Shown here: positions 1 through 7,279 of the stretch, one piece after another
Numbering within the stretch: the stretch's first letter is position 1
Layout: the number at the start of each line of letters is the position of its first letter
Source: Methanosarcina sp. UBA293
GTDB lineage: Archaea; Halobacteriota; Methanosarcinia; Methanosarcinales; Methanosarcinaceae
Assembly (NCBI GenBank): GCA_002499445.1
Contig: DALS01000041.1
Span: 1 to 24,974 of the forward strand
Reading direction: 5' to 3'
Length of the DNA stretch: 24,974 bases
Notes under the pieces: generated by a model
Told to the model about the DNA's origin: nothing
What the model saw: the letters and a program-made list of their open reading frames with translations, nothing else
Databases searched by the model: none
Translations under genes and position numbers: made by a program

Positions 1-140
1 ATATATACTAAATCTAATATATAACATCAACTAAATATAACTGGAGCACCTATTTTTTAGTTTAGTTATTATGTTGTTAGTCTCTGGGTTCACAGCTGCT
101 AGTTTCTTATTTTTCCCTTTACATAAAGTATAAACATAAA

Positions 141-1085
141 TTGCCTTTTATATTAAATGGGGTTGAGGGCACGAGAGAAATTATTAAAGCTATGGTAGAT
201 CTCACTAAAGCCTTATTAGATCTGACAAGAGCACACTTTTTCCTTGTCTGGATTTTGCTTTTTTTCTCAGGGCTCGCACTTGCTTTCAATAATTATGGAG
301 AGTTTTCCTGGTCAGTGACCTTCAAAGCCGTCTTAATCGGGTTTTTCGGGTTTGAAGGCGGGCTTGTGCTCAATGATTATGTTGACCGGAAAAGGGACAG
401 GCTTGACGTAGAGAGTTCCCTTACAGCTTACTGGAGGCCATTCAAAAGTCGACCGCTTCCTTCTGGAAAGCTCTCCCCTAACTTTGCCCTGATAATTTTT
501 CTGCTGTTTTCCGCGCTCGCAGGACTGGTAATGTTTACTTTGCCTTATCCGAATTCCTTTTACGTATTCATTACAATGCTTTCATCATGTGTTCTTGAAT
601 ATTTCTATCAGGTCAAAAGAAAGAATCAGAATTTTCCTGTAGCCCAGGTTGTGGGCAGAATGGACTTCACACTTTTTCCAGTAGCAGGCTATCTCTGTCA
701 TGGAAAGCCTGATATGTGCGTATTGCTCTACTTGCTCTTTTTTTATCCATGGACGCTTGCACACCTTGCAGTCAATGATTTTATTGATACAGAAAACGAC
801 AGGGCTAGAGGAATAAAATCAATTCCTATACTTTATGGTACTGAAAAGACTTTATTCTGGATTTCAGGTTTTACACTTGTGCACTCTTTTACAGCGTTTC
901 TATTTTTAAGTCAACTTGGAGACATTGCACTTTACGGCTTTCTGTCAGGATTTTTGGTACTCGGATTTGCAAACTATAAACTTCTCAGAGTAAGGAGCCA
1001 GAAGGTGGGACTGCTTGCACTTTTCCTTTATCATGTTTCACTCATGCTCTACTCTGGCTCGATTATTCTTGATTCTTTTTTCTAA
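141..1085 (+). CDS. UbiA-family membrane prenyltransferase
   Basis: Integral membrane prenyltransferase of the UbiA superfamily, which transfers a polyprenyl chain from its diphosphate to an acceptor in the membrane. Two aspartate-rich Mg-diphosphate motifs typical of the family are visible: NDYVDRKRD at residues 78-86 and NDFIDTEND at 212-220. Hydrophobic helices run between and after them (about 33-50, 63-78, 114-135, 193-210, 240-310). At 314 aa it has the usual length. The listed start is a TTG without a clear ribosome binding site; ATG at 192 (starting MVDLTKALLDLTRAH) is a good alternative and would begin just before the first helix. The acceptor cannot be told from sequence; quinone-like carriers such as methanophenazine and ether lipids are family possibilities. 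It stands alone on the plus strand and converges on the next gene across a T-rich 120-bp gap with repeated TTCTGATT-like words. Confidence 0.85.
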   Translation: MPFILNGVEGTREIIKAMVDLTKALLDLTRAHFFLVWILLFFSGLALAFNNYGEFSWSVTFKAVLIGFFGFEGGLVLNDYVDRKRDRLDVESSLTAYWRPFKSRPLPSGKLSPNFALIIFLLFSALAGLVMFTLPYPNSFYVFITMLSSCVLEYFYQVKRKNQNFPVAQVVGRMDFTLFPVAGYLCHGKPDMCVLLYLLFFYPWTLAHLAVNDFIDTENDRARGIKSIPILYGTEKTLFWISGFTLVHSFTAFLFLSQLGDIALYGFLSGFLVLGFANYKLLRVRSQKVGLLALFLYHVSLMLYSGSIILDSFF

Positions 1086-1208
1086 TTGTCATTCCTGATT
1101 CATTTTTCTGATTTTTATTCCTGACTCTTTTTGATCTTCTTTTCTGATAGCCTTCTGGCTCTCTCTGACCCTTGATCTAGCTTTTTCGGATAATTCATCC
1201 ATAAAATC

Positions 1209-2180
1209 TTAATCTTTCCTTCTGCAAAGCCTCAGGGTATGACAGCGCAGGCTTCCTCCTCCTGCACGCAGGGCGTCTGCACCAAAAGGGATAATCTCAA
1301 CTCCTTCATTTTCAAGGTTTTTCTTGGTTTTTTTATCAAGTGCAGTCTCGTAGTGAAAGATAGTTCCGCTTTCAAGAGGAACAAACGAACAGGCAAGGCG
1401 TCTTTGCTCGGTGTCCGAAACAGGGATAATTTTCACCCCTTTCTCACGCATGAAGGCTTTAAAATCGATCCTTTTTCTGTAACTTTCTGTAAACAAGCAA
1501 GTTTCTTCAAATGCAGGCAGATAAGCAAGGGCAAGATCTTCCCTAATTCTGTTGAAAACGGTATCAGGGTGCATATATCGTCTGGCTTTCGGCACCCGGA
1601 CATAAATAACTTCATCAAACTCTTTAAGTACATTTGAAATAAATTTGCTGATAAAGGAGTAAGTGTGCCTTTCTGTATCAGCTACAAAGATTGTTTCTTT
1701 TGACAGCAGGAGACAACCTTCGAAGAATCCCTTTCCTTCATTGAATTCGCTGAAAATTGGAATTCCAAGATTACTCAGGGCTTCTTTTACGACAACTTCT
1801 TCTTTTTCCCTTGCAGGCGGGCGCATCCTTGAGAGAATAGCTCCCTTTTCAGAAATGACTGCAATATCATGCAGAAAAGTCAGATTTGGCATCCTTCTTA
1901 TCAGGTCTATATTTTCGTCCACATAATCCTCAAGTTCATAGACTTTGACACCATTTGACTCCAGCAGCTCCTGGTAGCTTCTATGTTCTTTGATATATCT
2001 CGAAACGTCAGGAACTTTATCATAAAGCCAGTGTTTATAATTTGACTCGTTTACTAGAGACAGTTCTTCTCCAGGCGTATGCATAAGTACGCTTTTCAGC
2101 CTCCCAAGTTCATCGCACCCATAAGCGATACCTGGTCGTGCGTTTTCGTCCCTGTCAAAATCCTCTATCTCGCAACCCAT
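1209..2180 (-). CDS. Arginine deiminase / amidinotransferase-fold enzyme
   Basis: Member of the guanidino-group-modifying superfamily (arginine deiminase, amidinotransferases, dimethylargininase). Counting from the chosen start, all the family catalytic positions are visible: FLHD (Asp105), FEGC (Glu154), MHPDTVF (His204, Asp206) and the C-terminal GGGSLRCHT with the nucleophilic Cys313. The frame opens further upstream at a TTG at 2231, but ATG at 2180 has a strong ribosome binding site (GGGAGG, 7 bases away) and leaves a 31-base gap to the preceding gene, so I chose 323 aa. It is the last gene of a minus-strand set after an EgtD-like methyltransferase and a radical SAM/SPASM protein. True deiminases of this family hydrolyse arginine to citrulline; here the EGGD motif reads EGCL, so the substrate is open. 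It may act on a modified guanidino compound made by its neighbours (inference). Confidence 0.82.
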   Translation of the reverse strand: MGCEIEDFDRDENARPGIAYGCDELGRLKSVLMHTPGEELSLVNESNYKHWLYDKVPDVSRYIKEHRSYQELLESNGVKVYELEDYVDENIDLIRRMPNLTFLHDIAVISEKGAILSRMRPPAREKEEVVVKEALSNLGIPIFSEFNEGKGFFEGCLLLSKETIFVADTERHTYSFISKFISNVLKEFDEVIYVRVPKARRYMHPDTVFNRIREDLALAYLPAFEETCLFTESYRKRIDFKAFMREKGVKIIPVSDTEQRRLACSFVPLESGTIFHYETALDKKTKKNLENEGVEIIPFGADALRAGGGSLRCHTLRLCRRKD

Positions 2181-2211
2181 ACCCAAACCTCCCAGTTGTT
2201 TAATGTCATTC

Positions 2212-3252
2212 TCATACGCGTTTTTTTGCAAGGATTAAGGCATTTGCCTGGTCTTCACTTAGGAAAGTCTTGAGGACTTCAAATCCACAAGTACCCAGGA
2301 AAGCCGTAATCTGGTCACAGGTATATTTGTAAGTAAAACCCATGCGGATAATGTCTCCTTTCCTGAAATCTATTGTTTTTTCTCCGATTATGAGTTCAGT
2401 GTCCTTCAGGATATGCAGCTTCTTACTGGTCCTGTATAATGACCCTATCCTTGAGTCCACGGGTGCTAGCAAAAGTTCAAAATCGAAATCATCAGGATTC
2501 ATCCCGTACTGAAGTAGGGGATACTTATTGAATAAAGTATTTTCTCTTGAAGTATACGCGCCCAGTATGGCTTCCCTTGCAGATTGTCCCTCAGAGCCTT
2601 CAGCAGGAAACAGGTTTGTGTCAAAGAGAAAAAGGTCTCCCTGTTCAAGGTTTTCACGGACAAGCTGAAGAATGAATTCTGGCTCGTAATTGCAAAAGGT
2701 ATTTCCCAGAATGCAGAAAAGAGTCGGACTGTTCCACCTTTTCTTAAGTGTTGCCATGCCCTCTATAAAACCAACAATTCCTTTCTTTTCGACAGGCAGG
2801 TTCTCAACTTTTTCAAGGGCGATATCTACAAATTCGCTATTTATATCGATGGGGTAATAGTATATCGGTGCCTTCTCTGAGACTGGGGTTTCAGCAAGAT
2901 TTTTCTTTACGAGTGCTTCGAGGAAAATTCTTTCCTTTTCCCCGTTTCCCACTCCTACACTTACCAGACTCATGCCTGTCGGAATAAATCTCACTATGGA
3001 TTCGAGATGTTTATCAAGAAGGACTTTAAGCTGCCTGGCTACAGGAAACTTCTCTGACCTGTCAAGTTCAAGCCAGTTTTTTGCTCCACCTGCGCCTATG
3101 TAGAGAAGAAAATCAGGCAGTTCATGGTTACTCAGGCATTCATAGAGTTTTTTTTCTATTTCCTTCTAACTTGTGCTCACTATCTTTTCCCTGTATTCTG
3201 AAACCTGCCCAAATTCCACTTGTTTAAACTCCACTTTTTCTTTACTGTTCAA
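2212..3252 (-). CDS. EgtD-like SAM-dependent methyltransferase with in-frame TAG (candidate pyrrolysine)
   Basis: Resembles the SAM-dependent methyltransferase domain of the EgtD (histidine N-alpha-methyltransferase) family: SVGVGNGEKE (residues 98-107) is the SAM-binding glycine loop, and PIDINSEFVD and LFCILGNTFCNYEP look like the following acidic strand and the GNT-type region of that family. A conventional reading gives only a GTG start at 2994 (260 aa), which would begin 13 residues before the glycine loop and cut off a well-formed N-terminal region (ELPDFLLYIGAGGAKNWLEL). In the same frame coding runs upstream through a TAG at 3166-3168 (codon 29) to a TTG at 3252 preceded by AAGGTGA. 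No ATG, GTG or TTG lies between the TAG and 2994. The full product would be 346 aa. Its stop is TGA. Either TAG is pyrrolysine, or the gene is broken or makes a short form. Methyl acceptor unknown. Confidence 0.72.
3166..3168 (-). other. In-frame TAG codon in the methyltransferase gene
   Basis: Codon 29 of the extended methyltransferase frame reads TAG (cta on the plus strand). Both sides carry coding-like sequence, charged and helical: REKIVSTS before and KEIEKKLYECL after. Pyrrolysine insertion at TAG is established in Methanosarcina; that it happens here is inferred. Confidence 0.6.
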
Positions 3253-3338
3253 TTTTTCACCTTATCCTCGAATTATTTAAGGCGCGTACAATACAACAGC
3301 ATAATGTCTGAGTCATTTCTCCCAGCTTATTGCCTGAG

Positions 3339-3452
3339 TTCTGTTTATCTCCATTTTCTTCGTTTACTTTATTCTGTTTATCTCCATTTGTCGTTTACTT
3401 TATTCTGTTTATCTCCATTTGTCGTTTACTTTATTCTGTTTATCACCATTCT
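3339..3452. repeat. 31-bp tandem repeat, about 3.6 copies
   Basis: Two perfect 31-bp units lie at 3361-3391 and 3392-3422 (starting cgtttactttattctgttta), followed by a nearly complete third copy at 3423-3452 with one change (tatcacc for tatctcc) and a partial copy at 3339-3360. The period is not a multiple of three and the units lie between the radical SAM stop (3458) and the methyltransferase start (3252). Read on the minus strand each unit holds AAATGGAGATAAACAG. The units are contiguous, so this is not a CRISPR array. Function unknown. Confidence 0.9.
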
Positions 3453-3457
3453 TGCCA

Positions 3458-4600
3458 TTACTTGAAACACTGCTGACACTCCATTCTGAGAGCCTCAAGC
3501 GGATCAAATCCATTATTTACTCCTACGCTGTAGGCATATCCGCGGCAACCTATGCATTCTTCCATATATTCGCAATTCCCGCATTTTCCTTTGAGCACTT
3601 TATCGATATTCCGTACGTACGTGAAAAGATCGGAATCATAAACCTCCCGAAGGCTCATTTTGTTTATATTATAGGGGTATTCCCCATCAATTCTAAGCGC
3701 AGGATGTTCGTCCAGCTTTGTAGGCGCACAGGGCCGTACATTTCCTTCTATATTTATATACAGGCTGTAAAGGTGCTGAAGGCAGCCGCTTGCGGTAATT
3801 GGCGTATAGGGCAGCCAGTCATACCTGTAGTATTTCTGGTCGATTTCCAGCAGTTTTAATTTATATTCCTTTATCTCATCAGCTATCAGCAGCTTGTCCT
3901 GGAGTTCGTCATTTGCTCTTCCAGTCGGTGTTAGAATTTCCATATTGGGAAAAATATTGTTTTGCCTGCAGAAATGCCAGATTTCCTCAATTTCTCCAAG
4001 GTTCATTTTGTTACTGACGAAAGAAACTCCCAGACGGAGTTCTCCAGATTCTGCTGGTTTTGAAAAGCCTGCTTTGAGAAGATTTTTAAGTCCCTTTCTG
4101 ATCTCTTCAGAGGCACCTTCTCTCCCTGCCAGGTAATCCTGAACTTCAGACTTAAGAGAATCCAGTTTTCCCATTACTGAGGCATTATGTTCATACAGGA
4201 ATCCTGCAAGTTCTCCTGTCATCAAAACCGTGTTCGAAAAAACTACTGGGATTATTCCCAAGGAATCAATATAGGCAATCAGATCCCTGAAGTTTGGGTA
4301 CAGGGTTGGCTCTCCCCCCCCTATCACAATCACAGACCTGATCCCTAATTCTTTTGCTTCCTAAATTATACGCTTGAGATTATTGAAATCAGCTATTTTT
4401 GCCTGACCCTGTTCACTCTGTGCATAGCAGTAACGGCAACGCAGATTACAGGATTTATTCGTTTCAAGGCGAATGGCTAAGAGCCTGTTTGAGTTTCTGG
4501 CATCATGAGCCTCCTGCGCCCCATACATGTATCCCTTCAGTACTGGAGGCTGTGAAAACAGGCTCAAGGTGTCAGAATCCTTCGGTTCTTCCTCCCACAT
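3458..4600 (-). CDS. Radical SAM/SPASM protein with in-frame TAG (candidate pyrrolysine)
   Basis: Radical SAM enzyme with a C-terminal SPASM domain for extra Fe-S clusters, the type that modifies peptides or proteins or matures enzymes. The cluster motif CNLRCRYC is at residues 51-58, the SAM-binding GGEP motif at about 94-97, and SPASM cysteines follow the family spacing: Cys, 12 residues, Gly, 4 residues, Cys (CLQHLY...GNVRPC), then CGNC, then CIGC, then a final CQQC. The frame is continuous over 381 codons except for TAG at codon 80, between the CxxxCxxC motif and GGEP. Stopping at TAG leaves 79 aa without the rest of the barrel; starting after it (GTG at 4333) leaves a barrel without its cluster cysteines. 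Neither could be a working radical SAM enzyme. ATG start at 4600, no clear ribosome binding site; TAA stop. First gene of the minus-strand set. Confidence 0.8.
4361..4363 (-). other. In-frame TAG codon in the radical SAM gene
   Basis: Codon 80 reads TAG (cta on the plus strand) and joins FNNLKRII to EAKELGIRSVIVIGGGEP in one frame with no shift. This is the first helix-strand unit of the radical SAM barrel, after the cluster loop. The place is a likely solvent-facing helix, a position that would tolerate an unusual residue. Read-through as pyrrolysine is inferred from the known Methanosarcina code. Confidence 0.7.
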
Positions 4601-4885
4601 ATTAAAATGTATATTTGGCGTTCCTTATCAAGCTACAGGAAACTAAGTGTTTTTGATTCTAAGCTTCTGACCGATAAAAATAAGAAAAAGTAGATTTTCC
4701 AATAAACAATATATCTTCATATGCCTTGCCAATAAATGATATATTTCTACTTACTTGGGTTTCGTTTTGTAACTTGTTTAATACCAACTAACAAATGCAG
4801 GATTATTCTGTCTGATTAAATTACGTAAGATTTAATTATCTCCTCAAATAACTGTTTTTCAATTTTTAGAGGAGAATGACTGACA
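4601..4885. promoter_or_regulatory. Divergent promoter region with an 18-bp direct repeat
   Basis: Non-coding, AT-rich gap between the minus-strand radical SAM gene (start 4600) and the plus-strand hypothetical gene (start 4886), so it should hold both promoters. An imperfect direct repeat sits in it: ccaataaacaatatatct (4699-4716) and ccaataaatgatatattt (4729-4746), 30 bp apart. These could be binding sites for a shared regulator or TATA-type elements. GGAG at 4871-4874 lies 11 bases before the ATG at 4886. No single promoter can be fixed by eye. Confidence 0.45.
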
Positions 4886-5716
4886 ATGAACAGAAAGACA
4901 TCCATTTTTGTAGGATTTACCTTATTTGTTCTCCTTTTGCTTGTGCTGGGTTCAATGTATCTGGAAAAGAAAAACGAGGAAATGTATAATGACAGTCTCA
5001 TGAGTAATTATGAGTACGATATAATTATAGAAAGCAATAGAACCCTGCAAAATGTAACTTTGTATTTGCCTGTCCCGGTTTTTGAAAAAAAATCCGAGAT
5101 TGGACTGGAAATGGTGAACGGAGATTATTATAATAAGCCTTTAAATTGGAATCTTAGTCTTGAGGATACAGAGCATGGGTTAATGTTCAAAATAGAAGCT
5201 GCCGAAATTCAACCGGTTTACCATTCCCTTCCTGTGACTGTACCCGAGCCTGAGCCTGGATCTGAGAATATTGAAGATGAAGTCCCGGAAGAGGGACAGA
5301 TAGTGGAGTCCAATGAATACTCGGAAAAAACCTCAGTTCTGAGGTCAATTGATTTCGGGACCTCGGTAAAGGCGGACCATCTAATTAATACCAGATTTCC
5401 TGTTGGCAATGAGTCCGTACTTTTGCCCAAAAACAATCTTAGAGAATCCAGTGAAGGCCCAATAATTCCTCCTCCTGAGCATATCAAACCTGCATATTTT
5501 GATTATGAAAGCTTAGTATATGCGCATTATGATACGTCTCCTGATGCCCAGGTTCAGATTTTCGTCCAGATGGATGGCCGAAATGAGTGGTGGATTTACG
5601 GCTGGCAGTATAATGACTATAATGATAGAATTTCTATCCGGCTTTCGGGTCCGCAGGAAGGTTGGATCCAGGTGAAAGGAAAACATATTACAGGAGACGG
5701 AGTCTACAGAGAATAA
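4886..5716 (+). CDS. Membrane-anchored hypothetical protein
   Basis: I do not recognise this 276-aa protein. Residues 5-26 (TSIFVGFTLFVLLLLVLGS) form one transmembrane segment or uncleaved signal anchor after a short positive N-terminus, so the rest should face outside. The middle has an acidic, proline-rich linker at about 119-138 (PEPEPGSENIEDEVPEE). The C-terminal part is rich in Tyr, Trp and Asp and looks like beta-strand sequence (NEWWIYGWQYNDYNDRISI). No cysteine or catalytic motif stands out. GGAG lies 11 bases upstream of the ATG. It is divergent from the radical SAM gene and followed after about 150 bp by the SPL-family gene. A surface or sensor role is only a guess. Confidence 0.72.
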   Translation: MNRKTSIFVGFTLFVLLLLVLGSMYLEKKNEEMYNDSLMSNYEYDIIIESNRTLQNVTLYLPVPVFEKKSEIGLEMVNGDYYNKPLNWNLSLEDTEHGLMFKIEAAEIQPVYHSLPVTVPEPEPGSENIEDEVPEEGQIVESNEYSEKTSVLRSIDFGTSVKADHLINTRFPVGNESVLLPKNNLRESSEGPIIPPPEHIKPAYFDYESLVYAHYDTSPDAQVQIFVQMDGRNEWWIYGWQYNDYNDRISIRLSGPQEGWIQVKGKHITGDGVYRE

Positions 5717-5751
5717 AACTTATTATAGGAGACGGAGTCTAGAGAGAATAA
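5681..5751. repeat. 35-bp tandem duplication over the end of a gene
   Basis: The last 35 bases of the hypothetical gene (5681-5716, including its TAA) are repeated almost exactly at 5716-5751. The shared core is aggagacggagtct, and the copies differ at three positions. The second copy lies after the stop codon and is not translated in frame. It looks like a local duplication. Confidence 0.85.
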
Positions 5752-5795
5752 TTCACTCTTTTCTCAGTTAAACCGTGCAAGTCCTATATTTTTCA

Positions 5796-5828
5796 AGAAG
5801 CAGCTTTGTATCTCAGGGTTCTGCTTCT
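5796..5828 (+). terminator. Hairpin downstream of the hypothetical gene
   Basis: AGAAGCAG (5796-5803) pairs perfectly with CTGCTTCT (5821-5828) across a 17-base loop. The T-rich stretch after it is weak. It may end the transcript of the 4886-5716 gene, or lie upstream of the next gene's promoter (TTTATTATA near 5836-5844). Confidence 0.45.
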
Positions 5829-5868
5829 CTTAAGTTTATTATACGTTTTATCCCTATCTTAATAAAGA

Positions 5869-6813
5869 ATGTTTGAGGAAATCCGGGTTACAAAAGCCTT
5901 GAATAAAATAAAGGCAACAAGCAGGCTCAAGCTTCCGTATTCCTGGGATTTGAATATTTACAGAGGATGCGAACATAGTTGCCATTACTGTTATGCAATG
6001 TATTCTCACAGCTATCTTGAAAAAGAAAAAAAATGCCCAGGATCAGGGGAAGAAGGTTCTGGTTTTTTCCAGAAGATCTACGTAAAAACAGATATTGAAG
6101 AAGCTCTTGAAAAGCAGCTTGGAGCAAGAAACTGGAAAAAGGAAGTAATCAATATAGGTGGGGTATGCGATAGCTACCAGCCCGTTGAGGCAAAGTACGG
6201 CTTGATGCGTAAAGTCCTGGCACTAATGATCGAATACAAAAACCCGGTTATCATATCCACAAAATCCGATCTCATCCTCAGAGATTACAACCTGCTTAAA
6301 GAACTCGCTGAACTGACGTATGTAGGCGTTGCGGTCACAGTTACCACAATGGATAAAAAGCTAAGCTCTCTGCTGGAGCCCCTGGCTTCGCCTCCTGAAG
6401 AGCGGTTTTCAGTCCTACGGGCTTTTAAAGACACCGCCGCTGTTACCGGAATCCATATGATGCCAATTCTTCCATTTCTCACCGACAGCCCTCAGAACCT
6501 AGAGCAAATCCTGTCTCTTGCAGCCGAGTGTGAGGTGGATTACGCCCTTCCTGGCGTTCTCAAACTCAGGGGCGAAACCAGAAAGCATTTCTTCAATTTC
6601 CTTGAACTTAGCTTTCCCGAACTTGTGGATCCGTACCGCAAACTGTATGCAAGAGGAGAAGCTGACAGAGCCTATAAGACTAAACTTTACGAAGTGCTCT
6701 GCTCTCTTATGGAAAAATCCCATCTATCCGGGGACTACATGAAACCCATGCAGTCAAAACTTGCTCGCTCGAAGCAGCTTAGACTCACTGATTTTTCAAA
6801 AAACAGTTTTTGA
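5869..6813 (+). CDS. SPL-family (Rv2578c-like) radical SAM protein
   Basis: Radical SAM protein of the group related to spore photoproduct lyase. The cluster motif C34-x3-C38-x2-C41 (RGCEHSCHYCYA) follows the typical start SRLKLPYSWDLNIYRGC. A GGVCDSYQPVE segment near 99-109 is the usual second conserved block, and ISTKSDLILRDYNLL near 130-144 is another. Length 314 aa fits the family, whose members mostly have no proven substrate; DNA repair is suggested only by relationship. ATG at 5869 has no ribosome binding site. A TTTATTATA box about 25-33 bases upstream suggests a leaderless transcript (inference). It converges on the frameshifted gene at 6831-7165 with only 17 bases between the stops. 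Confidence 0.87.
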   Translation: MFEEIRVTKALNKIKATSRLKLPYSWDLNIYRGCEHSCHYCYAMYSHSYLEKEKKCPGSGEEGSGFFQKIYVKTDIEEALEKQLGARNWKKEVINIGGVCDSYQPVEAKYGLMRKVLALMIEYKNPVIISTKSDLILRDYNLLKELAELTYVGVAVTVTTMDKKLSSLLEPLASPPEERFSVLRAFKDTAAVTGIHMMPILPFLTDSPQNLEQILSLAAECEVDYALPGVLKLRGETRKHFFNFLELSFPELVDPYRKLYARGEADRAYKTKLYEVLCSLMEKSHLSGDYMKPMQSKLARSKQLRLTDFSKNSF

Positions 6814-6830
6814 GTTTATCATAAATAGAC

Positions 6831-7165
6831 TTATTTTTCATCTCCTGCACAGCTGCAGGAAATATTACCTTTTAGGATTTCTTTCCAGTCTCCAAGCACA
6901 TCATGGGTCCAGCAGTCGTCAGCACCAGCGGCTTCTCGCATTACCAGAGCAAAGATATACGAAAGTTCCTTGACGGTAGCTCCGGCTTCGAGAGCACCTT
7001 TAAAATGCTTCAGGACGCAGGGGGTTTTGACCTGGCTTTGATAGAGAGGGCAAAACAAATAAACTGATAAGTCTTTTCATCAATTGTCCTTTTCTCGGCG
7101 TAAAGCTGATCGATTTCGTCCAGCTTCTGGGTGAATTCCGGGAAAAATTCTTCCAGCATTCTCAT
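6831..7165 (-). pseudogene. Carboxymuconolactone decarboxylase-like gene with a frameshift
   Basis: Small AhpD/carboxymuconolactone-decarboxylase-family protein, a helical fold often with redox or decarboxylase roles. It starts at ATG 7165 with a good ribosome binding site (AAAGGAG, 8 bases away): MRMLEEFFPEFTQKLDEIDQ, then FICFALSIKARSKPP, which hits TGA. The other frame supplies the family core: KHFKGALEAGATVKELSYIF and ALVMREAAGADDCWTHD. The two frames meet at a run of five G on the plus strand (7020-7024, CCCCC on the coding strand). One extra C or two fewer would give SKP(P)CVLKHFKGAL and a protein of about 111 aa. The strong start and undamaged remainder suggest a recent frameshift or a sequence error. 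As written it makes only a truncated 47-aa product. Confidence 0.78.
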
Positions 7166-7279
7166 CTCAGTGGCTCCTTTCTGTCTATGTGATTCACAGA
7201 TTCACGCTTTTAAGGTGATATCTACAATATAGTAATTTCATTATTTAAACGTCAGTTCAAACTATTTTGAAACCTCTGT

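Noticed and set aside
1239..1637. 132-codon plus-strand open frame
   Set aside because: Antisense to the deiminase-fold gene, whose catalytic motifs are intact on the other strand.
3339..3452. CRISPR array
   Set aside because: The 31-bp units are directly contiguous with no spacers between them, and no cas gene is present.
3220..3859. Two plus-strand open frames of 81 and 146 codons
   Set aside because: They run over the 31-bp tandem repeat and antisense to the radical SAM gene; composition is that of repeat translation and shadow.
3458..4333. Radical SAM downstream half as a complete separate gene starting at GTG 4333
   Set aside because: It would start in the middle of the first barrel strands and lack the cluster cysteines; the continuous frame through TAG explains the sequence better.
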